Assembly: GCF_003732265.1 (NCBI RefSeq)
Contig: NZ_MOBK01000001.1
Coordinates: forward strand, 1,155,467 to 1,219,466
DNA from: Pseudomonas brassicacearum
Lineage (GTDB): Bacteria; Pseudomonadota; Gammaproteobacteria; Pseudomonadales; Pseudomonadaceae
DNA length: 64,000 bases
Direction: 5' to 3'
The position numbers and the translations under genes were made by a program. Shown piece after piece: positions 52,930 through 62,420 of the stretch; position 1 is the first letter of the stretch; each line of letters starts with the position of its first letter. Below the pieces are notes generated by a model that ran no database searches, was not told the DNA's origin, and saw only the letters and a list, made by a program, of their open reading frames with translations.

Positions 52930-52991
52930 TGCCACCCATTCGTTTGACGGCGATGAAGTGGTAGCTCTCTGATTTTCAAGGAGTTACACCA

Positions 52992-53276
52992 ATGGCTGAG
53001 CCAACCACAAAATCCACCCCTTTCGCCCCCTGCGACCACGTCGACCATCACCTATTCGCCGTTCAACCCGGCATCCCGCTACTCGACGCCCTTGAACACG
53101 CTTCGGTCTACCTCAGTTGCGCAGAAGCTCTCGCCCATCAAGCCCCTACCGCCACACGGCCGGGACATGGCGCTTCGCTACGCTGGGCCAGCCAGCAAAT
53201 GCTCGGCACCGCACGCTCATTGGTTCAAGCCTCCATCGACGGCATGCACGCGGCCAAATCAGAAGGTGATGCATGA
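52992..53276 (+). CDS. DUF3077 family protein
   Basis: 94 residues with TCAAGGAGTTACACCA before the ATG. The pattern HHLFAVQPGIPLLDALEHASVYLSCAEALAHQ and LRWASQQMLGTARSLVQASIDGM is that of the DUF3077 family of pseudomonads. It has the same F-x-[VI]-x-PG[IV] start of a helical hairpin seen in the DUF6124 proteins, so the two families may be related. Function unknown. The stop overlaps the next start in an ATGA, so translation is coupled. Confidence 0.87.
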   Translation: MAEPTTKSTPFAPCDHVDHHLFAVQPGIPLLDALEHASVYLSCAEALAHQAPTATRPGHGASLRWASQQMLGTARSLVQASIDGMHAAKSEGDA

Positions 53277-53542
53277 ACCCGCACATGCCGATGACCAACA
53301 ACGAGAGTGATGTTCCGGTTTTACTTGTTTCCACTCAGGCACCGCTGGATGTCTTGCACAGCAATGCCGCCTCACGATTTCTGACTGTGACGCAGATGAT
53401 GGAAAGCTTGGCGAGTCTGGACATAACCCGGGCCAAAGGGGCTGATGTGCAGCAATTGGCGAAGGCTGCGGCGATGTTGTTGCGCGATGGTTGTGATGTG
53501 ATGGATGTGTTGGGACGACAGATTCGGGCTGCGGTGGTTTAG
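53273..53542 (+). CDS. Small conserved protein, partner of the DUF3077 gene
   Basis: 89 residues. It is paralogous to the 87-residue gene at 21.4 kb (APLDVLHSNAASRFLTVTQM, LLRDGCDVMDVLGRQIR). It overlaps the DUF3077 gene by four bases. No membrane or signal segment. The same partner type beside DUF6124 at the other locus argues that these are two-gene modules. Function unknown. Confidence 0.82.
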   Translation: MNPHMPMTNNESDVPVLLVSTQAPLDVLHSNAASRFLTVTQMMESLASLDITRAKGADVQQLAKAAAMLLRDGCDVMDVLGRQIRAAVV

Positions 53543-53585
53543 CCCCGAACAAGCTCACTCCCACCCACATTTGAAAACATTCACC

Positions 53586-53675
53586 TGTGGGAGCGAGCCT
53601 GCTCGCGATGACGGCGGCACATCCAACATTGATGTTGGCTGACAGTCCGCTATCGCGAGCAGGCTCGCTCCCACA
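53586..53675. repeat. REPIN
   Basis: Inverted TGTGGGAGCGAGCCTGCTCG arms between the small gene and the receptor stop. Its spacer differs from the REPIN at the equivalent place in the first duplicated unit. Confidence 0.95.
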
Positions 53676-53689
53676 GGTTGTGTGTAGTG

Positions 53690-54942
53690 TCAGATACGGA
53701 ACTGGCCGACCAGTTTGCCGAGGCGCTGGCCGAGGTCTGCCAGGCTGCGCGACGTCTGTGCGCCGAGTTGGGTTTCATCCGCCACGTTGTCCACGGCCAC
53801 CGCAATCTGATGCACGCTGCGGTTGATCTCTTCGGCCACTGCCGTTTGCTCTTCCGCGGCGCTGGCGATCTGCGCGTTCATCGAGTTGATGGTGCCGATC
53901 AGCTGCGCCATGGTGTCCAGCGACGCACCCGCTTCGTTGGCCTGGGCGGACGTGCCGTCGCCGGCTTCGCTGGAACGGCGCATGGCTTCCACTGCCGATT
54001 GAGTCCCGGCCTGCAAGCGGTCAATCATGCTCTGGATTTCCTGGGTGCTGATCTGCGTGCGACTGGCCAGCGCCCGCACTTCATCGGCCACCACCGCAAA
54101 CCCGCGACCCGCTTCACCGGCGCGCGCCGCTTCAATCGCGGCGTTGAGCGCCAACAGGTTGGTTTGATCGGCAATGGAACGGATCACGCCGAGGACGCTG
54201 ACAATCGACGACACGTCTTTTTGCAGGCTGTCCAGGGACACGCCGCTGCTGCGGATGTCGTCCACCAGTGCATGAATCTTGACGATGCTGCCCGCGACCA
54301 CGCGCTTGGCGGCCTGACCTTCTTCGTCGGTTTGCTGCGCCGCCACTGCCGCGTTTTGCGCGCTTTTCGCCACTTCCTGCGCCGCCGCCGACATTTCGTT
54401 GATCGCCGTGGCGACCTGATCGGTCTCGTGGCGCTGACGTTCCATGGCCTGGTCCGAACGCTGGGCCTGATCGGACACCTGGTTCACCAGCCCGGTCAGT
54501 TGCGTGGTCATTTCGGTGATCTGACGCACGAGGCTGTGGATCTTGTCGACAAAGCGGTTGAACGAGCCGGCCAGTTCGCCGAGTTCGTCATGGCTGGTGA
54601 TGGTCAGGCGACGGGTCAGGTCGCCCTCACCCGCCGCGATGTCGTCGAGGTTGGCTTTCATCATGTTCAGCGGACGCAGGATGGTGTTGGCCAGCAGCAG
54701 GCCGACCGCCGCGATCATTAACAGCACCACCACGGCAATTCCGACGATGCTCAGCACCACGCCTTGCATGCGTTCCTGAACCTTGGCTTCCACCAGCGCG
54801 ACTTGCGCTTCGATGCCGTCGAGGTTGACCGACGTACCCACCGCCATGTCCCACTTCGACAGGTATTCGGTGTAGCCGAGCTTTGGCACCAGCACTTGGG
54901 TGTTGCCGGGCAGTGGCGAGCTGTATTGCAGGTAGTGCGTCC
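53690..54942 (-). repeat. Duplicated segment M, copy 2
   Basis: Matches 48742-49994 base for base in length. Identity stops at GCGTCC inside the receptor gene, where the first copy switches to LysR sequence. Confidence 0.95.
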
Positions 54943-55372
54943 CGTCCTTGGCGACTTTTACCAGGTCGCGGTTGACGTAGACGCCGTTCGGATCGCGGTT
55001 GTCCTTGAAGCTCTGGCCCACGCCTTCGGGGCTGTTGGCCTTGAACAGGCGAACCGTATTGGAGTCGTAGCCGAAGAAGTAGCCTTCCTTGCCGTAGGTG
55101 ATGCCCGACAGCAATTTGATCACCTGCGCCCGCGCGGCATCATCGCCGGGGGCGGCGGCGTCGTAGAGCGGCTTGATCGTGGTCATGGCCACGGCCACGT
55201 AGCTTTGCAGAGTGGCCTTGGCATCGCTGAGCAGGCGCTGGCGCGTTTCCTCGACTTCCTTGTGTGCCTGTTCCTTAAGCACGAACAGCGTGGTCAGGCT
55301 GATAACCAGGGCAAAGAGCAACACCGGGAGAACGGCAAGGGACAGGACTTTAGCCTTCAGGCTCATGCGCAT
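53690..55372 (-). CDS. Methyl-accepting chemotaxis protein with single Cache domain (intact copy)
   Basis: 560 residues. Helix 1 ([24 protein letters not shown]) is followed by a periplasmic sCache_2-type sensor with [28 protein letters not shown] and [14 protein letters not shown]. Then come helix 2 ([24 protein letters not shown]), HAMP, and the signalling hairpin with [43 protein letters not shown]. There is no C-terminal pentapeptide for CheR. Cache_2 sensors often bind small organic acids; the ligand is unknown. Its 3' 1253 bases are duplicated at 48742-49994. Confidence 0.92.
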   Translation of the reverse strand: MRMSLKAKVLSLAVLPVLLFALVISLTTLFVLKEQAHKEVEETRQRLLSDAKATLQSYVAVAMTTIKPLYDAAAPGDDAARAQVIKLLSGITYGKEGYFFGYDSNTVRLFKANSPEGVGQSFKDNRDPNGVYVNRDLVKVAKDGTHYLQYSSPLPGNTQVLVPKLGYTEYLSKWDMAVGTSVNLDGIEAQVALVEAKVQERMQGVVLSIVGIAVVVLLMIAAVGLLLANTILRPLNMMKANLDDIAAGEGDLTRRLTITSHDELGELAGSFNRFVDKIHSLVRQITEMTTQLTGLVNQVSDQAQRSDQAMERQRHETDQVATAINEMSAAAQEVAKSAQNAAVAAQQTDEEGQAAKRVVAGSIVKIHALVDDIRSSGVSLDSLQKDVSSIVSVLGVIRSIADQTNLLALNAAIEAARAGEAGRGFAVVADEVRALASRTQISTQEIQSMIDRLQAGTQSAVEAMRRSSEAGDGTSAQANEAGASLDTMAQLIGTINSMNAQIASAAEEQTAVAEEINRSVHQIAVAVDNVADETQLGAQTSRSLADLGQRLGKLVGQFRI

Positions 55373-55464
55373 GACGGTTCACTCTTTTGGTTTTGTTGGC
55401 GTGGTTAAAGGCTTTAACGGCACGCCGGGCCAAAAGTTGAATTCAGGGGATTGCGCGGTCCCCC

Positions 55465-55554
55465 TGTGGGAGCGGGCTTGCTCGCGAAGGCGGTGTGTCA
55501 GGCAATATTTATGCTGAATGGCACACCGCTTTCGCGAGCAAGCCCGCTCGCACA
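55465..55554. repeat. REPIN
   Basis: Inverted TGTGGGAGCGGGCTTGCTCG arms upstream of the receptor gene and downstream of the antiporter gene. The right arm ends CGCTCGCACA, with one substitution. Confidence 0.93.
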
Positions 55555-55569
55555 TTTGATATACGGTGA

Positions 55570-56889
55570 TTAGAGAATCATCGCAGCCACCCAACCAAAC
55601 GCCAGCAGCGGCAGGTTGTAGTGCAGGAACGTCGGGACCACGGTGTCCCAGATGTGGTGATGCTGGCCGTCGATGTTCAAACCCGAGGTCGGGCCCAGGG
55701 TCGAGTCCGAGGCTGGCGAGCCGGCGTCACCCAAGGCGCCGGCGGTGCCAACGATGCAGACGATGGCCAGCGGGCTGAACCCCAGTTGCACGCACAGCGG
55801 CACGAAAATCGCCGCCAGGATCGGCACGGTGGAGAACGACGAACCGATGCCCATGGTCACCAGCAAGCCCACCAGCAACATCAACAGGGCGCCGATGCCC
55901 TTGCTGTGGTTGATCCACGAGGCCGAGGATTCCACCAGCGTCTGCACCTGGCCGGTGGCTTTCATCACTTCGGCAAACCCGGACGCGGCGATCATGATGA
56001 AGCCGATCATCGCCATCATCTTCATGCCTTCGGTGAACAGGTCGTCGGTTTCACGCCATTTCACAATGCCCGACACCGAGAAAATCAGGAACCCGGCCAG
56101 GGCGCCGATGATCATCGAGTCCAGCAACAACTGAATAATGAAGGCCGCCACAATGGCCACGCCGGCCACCATCAGGCTCAGCGGGTTGTACTGCACCGCG
56201 ACCTGTTCGACTTGCTCGATCTTTTCCAGGTCATAGACGCGTTTCTTGCGGTAGCTGAAAAACGCCACCGCCAGGCCGAACACCATGCCCAGCGCCGGGA
56301 TGCCCATGGCGTGGGTGACGTTGATGCCGCTGATGTCCACGCCGCTGCGGGCGACGTTGGCCAGCAGAATCTCGTTGAGGAAGATGTTGCCGAACCCCAC
56401 TGGCAGGAACATGTACGGGGTGATCAAGCCGAAGGTCATCACGCAGGCGATCAACCGACGGTCCAGTTGCAGCTTGGTCAGCACGTATAAAAGCGGCGGC
56501 ACCAGCAGCGGGATAAAGGCGATATGTATCGGCAGAATGTTCTGCGAAGCGATGGCCACCACCCACAGCAAACCGATCAGCAGCCACTTGACCTGACCGC
56601 CACCACTGGCGTGTTGCCGATCGACCATCGCCAAAGCCTTGTCCGCCAGGGCATGGGCCATGCCGGACTTGGCAATCGCCACGGCGAACGCGCCGAGCAA
56701 GGCATAGGACAACGCCACCGTCGCCCCGCCGCCCAGGCCACTGTTGAAGGCTTTGAGCGTGGCGTCGATGCCCAGGCCACCGGTCAGGCCACCCACCAGC
56801 GCGCCGACAATCAGCGCGATCACAACGTGCACGCGGGACAGGCTGAGAATCAGCATGATGCCGACCGCGGCGATTACAGCATTAATCAT
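55570..56889 (-). CDS. Na+/H+ antiporter NhaC-type family protein (YuiF-like)
   Basis: 439 residues with about twelve helices. It begins [20 protein letters not shown] and has [49 protein letters not shown] and [40 protein letters not shown]. The C-terminal [17 protein letters not shown] and [10 protein letters not shown] motifs define the group. Members are annotated as Na+/H+ antiporters, and some may carry histidine or other amino acids. Single gene. Confidence 0.88.
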   Translation of the reverse strand: MINAVIAAVGIMLILSLSRVHVVIALIVGALVGGLTGGLGIDATLKAFNSGLGGGATVALSYALLGAFAVAIAKSGMAHALADKALAMVDRQHASGGGQVKWLLIGLLWVVAIASQNILPIHIAFIPLLVPPLLYVLTKLQLDRRLIACVMTFGLITPYMFLPVGFGNIFLNEILLANVARSGVDISGINVTHAMGIPALGMVFGLAVAFFSYRKKRVYDLEKIEQVEQVAVQYNPLSLMVAGVAIVAAFIIQLLLDSMIIGALAGFLIFSVSGIVKWRETDDLFTEGMKMMAMIGFIMIAASGFAEVMKATGQVQTLVESSASWINHSKGIGALLMLLVGLLVTMGIGSSFSTVPILAAIFVPLCVQLGFSPLAIVCIVGTAGALGDAGSPASDSTLGPTSGLNIDGQHHHIWDTVVPTFLHYNLPLLAFGWVAAMIL

Positions 56890-57256
56890 CGTTACCTCAA
56901 GGCAAGCGAAATGAGCTCAGCCGGCAGTCTGCGAAGAGCCGCCAGCGGATTAAGTAATGGGTTTTATTAGAGGGCGGGCACTGTGCCGCAGCACCGCCGC
57001 CTTGTCAAAGCCAACACTGCCCCTGTAGCAGCTGCCGAAGGCTGCGTCCGGCTGCGCAGCAGTCGTGAAATCAGGCGATGTGGTGTATCTGATGAACCGC
57101 GACCAATGGGTTTACGACTGCTTCGCAGCCGGACGCAGCCTTCGGCAGCTGCTACAGGTTTGTGTGTCTCGATATTTGGCGTACCGCATAAAGAAAGCAG
57201 AATTGCGGCCGCTACAGTGCAAAGTCTCAGATATTTATCGAATAAAGGACGCCTCC
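56890..57256. other. Intergenic region with a third palindromic repeat
   Basis: 367 bases between divergent genes, mostly filled by the TGTAGCAGCTGCCGAAGG inverted repeat. The part right of 57157 carries AT-rich sequence and AAAGGACGCCTCC, the ribosome site of the receptor gene. Confidence 0.6.
57024..57156. repeat. Third REP family: TGTAGCAGCTGCCGAAGGCT inverted pair
   Basis: The two arms (TGTAGCAGCTGCCGAAGGCT continuing GCGTCCGGCTGCGCAGCAGTCGT, and complement) are about 40 bases with one short mismatch patch and enclose about 50 bases. Unrelated in sequence to the other two REP families here. Confidence 0.92.
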
Positions 57257-59404
57257 ATGTCACTAAGACAACTTTCCATCCAATGGAAAATCACCCTGCT
57301 GGCCGGGCTTTGCCTGGCCGGCATCGTGACCCTGCTGGTGGGTCTTTCGCTGTACCGCATGGAGCACAGCTCCGCGATGGTGAAAGCCTCAAGCATGGAG
57401 ATGCTCACCGAAGCCGCCCAGGCGCGAATCGAATCCCAGGGTGAAAACCAGGCGCTGCTGATTCGCCAGCAGTTCATGGACGCCTATCAATATGGCCATG
57501 GCTTCTCACGCCAGGTGCTGTTCCTGCGTGATCAGGCGGAAAAGCGCTTTCTCGACGCTTTCGACCTGCGTGAAGACCTGACCCGCCAGGTCAAGTCGGC
57601 GCTGCAAGCCAACCCGGAACTGCTCGGCCTGTCGCTGGTGTTCGAAGCCAATGCGCTGGACGGCAAGGACGAACTGTTCACCGGCCAGGCGGAACTGGGC
57701 AGCAACGACAAGGGCCGTTTCGCCCTGTACTGGTCGCAGCCGACACCGGGCAAGGTCACCTCCATGGCACTGCCGGAAAGTGACATGGCCGACACCAGCA
57801 CCGGCCCCAGCGGCGAACCGGCCAACGCCTGGTTTACCTGCCCGCGCACGTCGCTCAAGCCGTGCGTGATCGAACCGTACTTCTACGTGATCGACGGCCA
57901 GAACGTGCTGATGACCAGCATCGTGTTCCCGCTGATGGTCAACGGCAAAGTGATCGCCTCGCTGTCGGTGGACATCAACCTCAACAGCCTGCAGGCCATG
58001 AGTCAGGGCGCGAGCAAAAAACTCTATGACGGCCAGACCAACGTCAGCATCCTCAGCCCGGTCGGTTTGCTCGCCGGCTACAGTGCCGACGCCAGCAAAC
58101 TCAGCCAGCGCCTGGACACCGTGGACAAGGCCAACGGCGCCGAGCTGATCCGCATGCTCGCCAGCAGCAGCAAAACCGAAAGCCTGCACAACGATCACCA
58201 GTTGAAAGTGCTGGCGCCGTTCCAGCCGATTCCGGGTGGCAAATCCTGGGGCGTGCTGCTCGACGTGCCGGAAAAAGTCCTGGTCGGCCCGGCCGAGATA
58301 TTGAAAAAACAACTCGACGACAGCAACACCACCGGCACCCTGGTCGAGCTCAGCCTCGGCGTGCTGGCCGCATTGATCGGCCTGTTGCTCGTGTGGCTGA
58401 TGGCCCGCAGCGTGACCAAGCCGATCCTCGGCGTGGCGCACATGCTCGAAGACATCGCCAGTGGCGAAGGCGACCTGACCCGGCGCCTGGCCTATGACAA
58501 AAAGGACGAACTGGGCCAGTTGGCCGGTTGGTTCAACCGCTTCCTCGACAAGCTGCAACCGATCATCGCCGAGGTCAAACGCTCGGTGCAGGACGCGCGC
58601 AGCACCGCGGACCAGTCGTCCGCCATCGCCACCCAGACCAGCGCCGGCATGGAGCAGCAATACCGCCAGGTCGATCAGGTCGCCACCGCGTCCCACGAAA
58701 TGAGCGCCACCGCCCAGGACGTCGCCCGCAGCGCCGCGCAAGCCGCGCAGGCGGCCAAGGATGCGGATCAGGCGACTCGTCGCGGTTTGACCGTGATCGA
58801 CCAGACCACCACCAGCATCGACCACCTCGCCGCCGACATGAGCGCGGCCATGGTGCAAGTCGAAGGGCTGGCGGCGAACAGCGAGAAAATCGGTTCGGTG
58901 CTGGAAGTGATTCGCGCGATTGCCGAACAAACCAACCTGCTCGCGCTCAACGCTGCTATTGAAGCCGCCCGTGCCGGTGAGGCCGGGCGCGGTTTTGCCG
59001 TGGTCGCCGATGAAGTGCGCAACCTCGCGCGCCGCACTCAGGAATCGGTCGAGGAAACCCGCCTGGTGATCGAGCAATTGCAGAGCGGCACCCAGGACGT
59101 GGTCGGCTCGATGAACAACAGCCATCGTCAGGCTCAGGGCAGCGTCGAGCAGGTCAGCCAGGCCGTGACCGCGCTGCGCCAGATCGGCGATGCGGTGACG
59201 GTGATCAGCGACATGAACCTGCAGATTGCTTCGGCAGCGGAAGAACAGAGTGCAGTGGCGGAAGAGATCAACAACAACGTGGCGACGATTCGCGACGTGA
59301 CGGAATCGCTGTCGGGACAGGCGAATGAATCGGCGCGGGTGAGCCAGTCGCTGAACAGCCTGGCGAATCAGCAGCAGAGCTTGATGGATCAGTTCCGCGT
59401 CTGA
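57257..59404 (+). CDS. Methyl-accepting chemotaxis protein with double Cache domain
   Basis: 715 residues from [20 protein letters not shown], with AAAGGACGCCTCC upstream. The large periplasmic part (about 40-375) is a dCache_1 sensor. It has [42 protein letters not shown] in the distal half and [22 protein letters not shown] in the proximal half. HAMP follows helix 2 ([26 protein letters not shown]). The signalling tip is [43 protein letters not shown]. No amino-acid-binding consensus was recognised; the ligand is unknown. Confidence 0.92.
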   Translation: MSLRQLSIQWKITLLAGLCLAGIVTLLVGLSLYRMEHSSAMVKASSMEMLTEAAQARIESQGENQALLIRQQFMDAYQYGHGFSRQVLFLRDQAEKRFLDAFDLREDLTRQVKSALQANPELLGLSLVFEANALDGKDELFTGQAELGSNDKGRFALYWSQPTPGKVTSMALPESDMADTSTGPSGEPANAWFTCPRTSLKPCVIEPYFYVIDGQNVLMTSIVFPLMVNGKVIASLSVDINLNSLQAMSQGASKKLYDGQTNVSILSPVGLLAGYSADASKLSQRLDTVDKANGAELIRMLASSSKTESLHNDHQLKVLAPFQPIPGGKSWGVLLDVPEKVLVGPAEILKKQLDDSNTTGTLVELSLGVLAALIGLLLVWLMARSVTKPILGVAHMLEDIASGEGDLTRRLAYDKKDELGQLAGWFNRFLDKLQPIIAEVKRSVQDARSTADQSSAIATQTSAGMEQQYRQVDQVATASHEMSATAQDVARSAAQAAQAAKDADQATRRGLTVIDQTTTSIDHLAADMSAAMVQVEGLAANSEKIGSVLEVIRAIAEQTNLLALNAAIEAARAGEAGRGFAVVADEVRNLARRTQESVEETRLVIEQLQSGTQDVVGSMNNSHRQAQGSVEQVSQAVTALRQIGDAVTVISDMNLQIASAAEEQSAVAEEINNNVATIRDVTESLSGQANESARVSQSLNSLANQQQSLMDQFRV

Positions 59405-59434
59405 CCCGGTTATTGCGTCCGCTGAAGATCAAAA

Positions 59435-59522
59435 TGTGGGAGCGAGCCTGCTCGCGAATGCGGTGTATCAGACGACATCTCTGTTATCTGACACAGCGCA
59501 TTCGCGAGCAAGCCCGCTCCCA
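59435..59522. repeat. REPIN, nearly identical to the one at 62.3 kb
   Basis: Inverted arms with the spacer GCGGTGTATCAGACGACATC-TCTGTTATCTGACACA. The left arm is GAGCGAGCC type and the right arm GCAAGCCCGC type, so the arms mix two subtypes. Confidence 0.93.
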
Positions 59523-59552
59523 CCTTAGATCTTTGGTGGGTTTGGATTGGGG

Positions 59553-60866
59553 TCAGCGCTTGGGGAGTTCGATCACGACCTTCAGCCCGCCCCACTCGCT
59601 CTCGTCCAGCCGCAGCACCCCGCCCCACGTGTCGACGATGTCGCGCACAATCCCCAATCCCAACCCATGCCCATCCGTTTGTTCATCCAGCCGCGTACCG
59701 CGACTGAACACTTGAGCCCGCTGGTCTTCGGGAATCCCCGGCCCATCGTCTTCGACGCTTAACTCAAACCCGCCCGCCGTCTCGACCACACTCAAACGAA
59801 CCTCGGCATCCGCCCATTTGCAGGCGTTATCGAGCAGGTTACCGAGCAGTTCAAGCAAGTCCTCACGGTCCCAAGGCAACTGCAAACCCGCCGGTGCGCG
59901 GTAGCTGAGCGCCAGGTGCTCGCCATGAATCATGTTCAGCGTCGCCAACAGCCCCGGCAGTTCTCCATCACAATCAAACAACGCCCCCGGTAGTGCGTCA
60001 CCGGATAATCGCGCGCGGTTGAGTTCGCGGTTCAGGCGTTGCTGGACCTGTTCCAGCTGCGCCTGAATCACCCTGCGCAGCTCGGGATGAGCGTCGAGTT
60101 TTTCACTGGAGGCCAGGCTCAACAACACCGCCAACGGGGTTTTCAAGGCGTGACCGAGGTTGCCCAAGGCATTGCGCGAACGCTTGAGGCTGTCTTCGGT
60201 GTGCGCGAGCAAATGGTTGATCTGCGCCACCAGCGGCTCAAGTTCCACCGGCACCTGATCATCCAGTTGCGAGCGCTGGCCTTGTTGCAACTGGGCGATC
60301 TGTTCGCGGGCCTTTTCCAGCGGGCGCAAGGCGCGGCGCACGGTGATGCGTTGCAGCAGCAAAATCAGCAGCAACCCGGCCAGGCCCAACCCCAGCCCCA
60401 CTTGCTGCATGCGCTTGAAGCTCTCGCGCACCGGGGTGTAGTCCTGCGCGACGCTGATGGAGATCGACTGGCCCAGGCGTCGATAGTCGGAACGCAACAC
60501 CAGCAACTGCTGCCCTTCCGGCCCCAGTTGCAGGTTGCTGTGCAGGCCCGGATGTTCCAGCCGTGGCAGCTCCTGATCCCACAGTGAACGGGAGCGCCAG
60601 TGGTTATCGTCGAAGTCGATGCGGAAATAATGCCCGGAGAACGGACGTTGATAGGCCGGTGACAGGTGCCGCTCATCCAGTTGCAAGCCTTGCGGGCCAC
60701 GCACCAGCGCCACCAGCAGGTTTTCGCTGTCGTCGCGCAGCCCGGCTTCGAGGTAGCGCTGCAAACCCATTTCGAACAGCCACAGGCTGGTTTGCGCCAG
60801 CACCAGGCCGACGACGACCATGACGCTGATCAGTCCCAGGCTCAAGCGGCGCTGGATCGACCTCAC
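59553..60866 (-). CDS. carS: Sensor histidine kinase (CarS/BqsS-like)
   Basis: 437 residues from a GTG that overlaps the response-regulator stop (GTGA). Helix 1 ([20 protein letters not shown]) and helix 2 ([19 protein letters not shown]) bracket a sensor of about 130 residues with the acidic RDDSE at 44-48. The kinase core has H-box [20 protein letters not shown]-box [14 protein letters not shown], and G-boxes [12 protein letters not shown] and [11 protein letters not shown]. With two PepSY proteins and the regulator, the operon has the layout of P. aeruginosa PA2656-2659 (carRS/bqsRS), which responds to calcium or ferrous iron. That identification rests on gene order and motif similarity. 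Confidence 0.85.
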   Translation of the reverse strand: MRSIQRRLSLGLISVMVVVGLVLAQTSLWLFEMGLQRYLEAGLRDDSENLLVALVRGPQGLQLDERHLSPAYQRPFSGHYFRIDFDDNHWRSRSLWDQELPRLEHPGLHSNLQLGPEGQQLLVLRSDYRRLGQSISISVAQDYTPVRESFKRMQQVGLGLGLAGLLLILLLQRITVRRALRPLEKAREQIAQLQQGQRSQLDDQVPVELEPLVAQINHLLAHTEDSLKRSRNALGNLGHALKTPLAVLLSLASSEKLDAHPELRRVIQAQLEQVQQRLNRELNRARLSGDALPGALFDCDGELPGLLATLNMIHGEHLALSYRAPAGLQLPWDREDLLELLGNLLDNACKWADAEVRLSVVETAGGFELSVEDDGPGIPEDQRAQVFSRGTRLDEQTDGHGLGLGIVRDIVDTWGGVLRLDESEWGGLKVVIELPKR

Positions 60867-61531
60867 TGAGCCGCCCCGCCGAACAGGTAACCCTGACCGC
60901 GACGGGTCTCGATCACGCTGCGACCGAGCTTGCGGCGCAGGTGGTTGACGTGAACTTCCAGCACGTTGGAATCGCGCTCGGTTTCACCGTCGTAGAGGTG
61001 TTCGGCGAGGTGGATTTTGGAGAGGATCTGTTCAGGGTGCAGCATGAAATAACGCAGCAGGCGAAACTCGGCGGCGGTCAGCTGAATGTCGGCGCCATCG
61101 CGGGTCACGCACTGACGGCCTTCATCGAGGTGCAACCCGGCCGCCTTGAGCGTCGGCTGATTGGCCTGGCCGTGGGATCGACGCAGCAGCGCCTGAACCC
61201 GCAGGTGCAATTCTTCCGGATGGAAAGGCTTGGTCAGGTAATCGTCGGCGCCGGCCTTGAGGCCTTCGATGCGCTCGGCCCAAGAGTCGCGAGCGGTGAG
61301 GATCAGCACCGGCGTCGACAAACCGCCATCGCGCCATTGCTTCAGCACCTCAAGCCCCGACAAACCCGGCAGGCCGAGGTCGAGGATGATCAAGTCATAC
61401 GGTTCGCTGCTGCCCTGATAGACCGCATCGCGACCGTCGGCCAGCCAATCCACCGCGTAACCTTGACGGTTGAGGCCGGCCATCAGTTCGTCGGCCAACG
61501 GCACATGGTCTTCCACCAGCAGCAATCGCAT
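60863..61531 (-). CDS. carR: OmpR-family response regulator (CarR/BqsR-like)
   Basis: 222 residues. The receiver has [20 protein letters not shown], the phosphorylated Asp51 in [10 protein letters not shown], and the switch Thr/Lys in LTARDSW and [13 protein letters not shown]. The DNA-binding domain has [53 protein letters not shown]. The sequence is close to my recollection of PA2657. It starts three bases after the second PepSY gene. A TTCAG-N6-TTAAG repeat in the operon promoter resembles the BqsR/PmrA box. Confidence 0.88.
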   Translation of the reverse strand: MRLLLVEDHVPLADELMAGLNRQGYAVDWLADGRDAVYQGSSEPYDLIILDLGLPGLSGLEVLKQWRDGGLSTPVLILTARDSWAERIEGLKAGADDYLTKPFHPEELHLRVQALLRRSHGQANQPTLKAAGLHLDEGRQCVTRDGADIQLTAAEFRLLRYFMLHPEQILSKIHLAEHLYDGETERDSNVLEVHVNHLRRKLGRSVIETRRGQGYLFGGAAQ

Positions 61532-61534
61532 CGA

Positions 61535-61840
61535 TCAATCTTCCTTGTCTTTGATTAAACGGCCGGTGGCGGCCTCGATGTCCAGCTCGCGGACCACGCC
61601 CTCTGCGGTCAGCAACTCGACTTCATAAATGTAGACGTCGTGCTTTTCTTCAAGCTCGGCTTCCAGCAGTTTGGAGCCGGGATAGCGATCCAGCGCCTGC
61701 TGCAGCAGTTGCTCCAGCGGCAGGATCACCCCTTGCTGGCGCAGGCGCAGGGCTTCGTCCTGGTCGAGGTCGCGGGCCAACACCGCCGAGCAAAACGCCA
61801 GAAGCACCAGCGCCATGCGTGAAAATGAACGCACCTTCAT
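61535..61840 (-). CDS. PepSY domain periplasmic protein, second copy
   Basis: 101 residues from MKVRSFSRMALVLLAFCSAV, a signal peptide. The single PepSY domain reads DLDQDEALRLRQQGVILPLEQLLQQALDRYPGSKLLEAELEEKHDVYIYEVELLTAEGVVRELDIEAATGRLIKDKED. It is related to the preceding gene (shared DEALRLR and YIYEVEL). The ATG overlaps the stop of that gene by one base. Such proteins may bind metal or modulate the sensor kinase. Confidence 0.88.
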   Translation of the reverse strand: MKVRSFSRMALVLLAFCSAVLARDLDQDEALRLRQQGVILPLEQLLQQALDRYPGSKLLEAELEEKHDVYIYEVELLTAEGVVRELDIEAATGRLIKDKED

Positions 61841-62148
61841 TACGTATCCTGATGATCCTTGAGAACCTGGCCGCTGACGGCGTCTAATTCCAGGTCCCAC
61901 TCGAGGCCCTGTGGGTCGCGCAGCTCAACCTGATAGATGTACTTGCCGTACTCTTCTTCCAGTTCGGTCTGGGTCACCGTCGAACCGGGGTGTTTGGCCA
62001 GAGCCGTGGCGTTGAGCTTCTCGAAAGACACAATGGTACCAGCGTCGCGCAGCCTCAGGGCTTCGTCGGGCCCGAGGTCGCGAGCGTGGGCGAGGCTGGC
62101 GGTCATGGCGATGATCGAGGCGGTGAACAGGGCAGTCAGGGTTTTCAT
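61840..62148 (-). CDS. PepSY domain periplasmic protein, first gene of the operon
   Basis: 102 residues; CGGAGACACCC precedes the ATG. Signal peptide MKTLTALFTASIIAMTASLAHA. The PepSY domain reads DLGPDEALRLRDAGTIVSFEKLNATALAKHPGSTVTQTELEEEYGKYIYQVELRDPQGLEWDLELDAVSGQVLKDHQDT. It is rich in acidic residues, which suits cation binding. First of four co-transcribed genes with one-to-four-base junctions. Upstream is the BqsR-like box. Confidence 0.88.
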   Translation of the reverse strand: MKTLTALFTASIIAMTASLAHARDLGPDEALRLRDAGTIVSFEKLNATALAKHPGSTVTQTELEEEYGKYIYQVELRDPQGLEWDLELDAVSGQVLKDHQDT

Positions 62149-62202
62149 GGGTGTCTCCGTATTTTTATGTGTTGCCTACGGGGGGCACCTTAGCGAGTCG
62201 AA

Positions 62203-62218
62203 CTTAATTGAAACTGAA
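62203..62218 (-). promoter_or_regulatory. BqsR/PmrA-like direct repeat TTCAG-N6-TTAAG
   Basis: On the minus strand TTCAG and TTAAG are separated by six bases, 55 bases before the first PepSY gene. This matches the reported BqsR box TTAAG-N6-TTAAG with one change. CTAAGG (62189-62194) downstream could be part of a -10. Confidence 0.5.
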
Positions 62219-62240
62219 TTGCCATCATGAAAGATGGCAA
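62219..62240. other. Small perfect hairpin next to the PepSY operon promoter
   Basis: TTGCCATC and GATGGCAA pair around ATGAAA, directly upstream of the BqsR-like box. It could be an operator or the end of an upstream transcript; there is no T-run. Confidence 0.35.
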
Positions 62241-62269
62241 CACGACATTACCGACCTCACCCGAAACCC

Positions 62270-62359
62270 TGTGGGAGCGGGCTTGCTCGCGAATGCGGTG
62301 TATCAGACGACATCTCCGTTATCTGACACACCGCATTCGCGAGCAAGCCCGCTCCCACA
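62270..62359. repeat. REPIN, nearly identical to the one at 59.4 kb
   Basis: Inverted TGTGGGAGCGGGCTTGCTCG arms. The spacer GCGGTGTATCAGACGACATC-TCCGTTATCTGACACA differs from the 59.4 kb copy at about two positions. Confidence 0.94.
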
Positions 62360-62420
62360 GTGGATTGGTGGTGCTGCTTGAACTGCTTATAATCCCCAGC
62401 TGCCAACCATCGAGACCGGT

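Larger units (their letters stand above)
52358..52991. other. Long intergenic region with hairpins
   Basis: 634 bases. CCGGAGTAT and ATACTCCGG form a perfect hairpin around TCAG (52492-52513). A GCGC-TTCG-GCGC hairpin follows (near 52520) and leads into CTCTTT, possibly a terminator of the 557-residue gene. The right part holds the structured leader of the DUF3077 gene. A weak ORF on the minus strand is listed separately. Confidence 0.5.

Noticed and set aside
52666..52947. 93-codon plus-strand frame before the DUF3077 gene
   Set aside because: It runs through the structured leader and has no ribosome site or family resemblance.
44673..55372. The LysR/receptor duplication dismissed as an assembly artefact
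   Set aside because: Not dismissed. The two units contain different cassettes and the copies differ at scattered bases, which an artefact would not create. Long-read confirmation is still needed.
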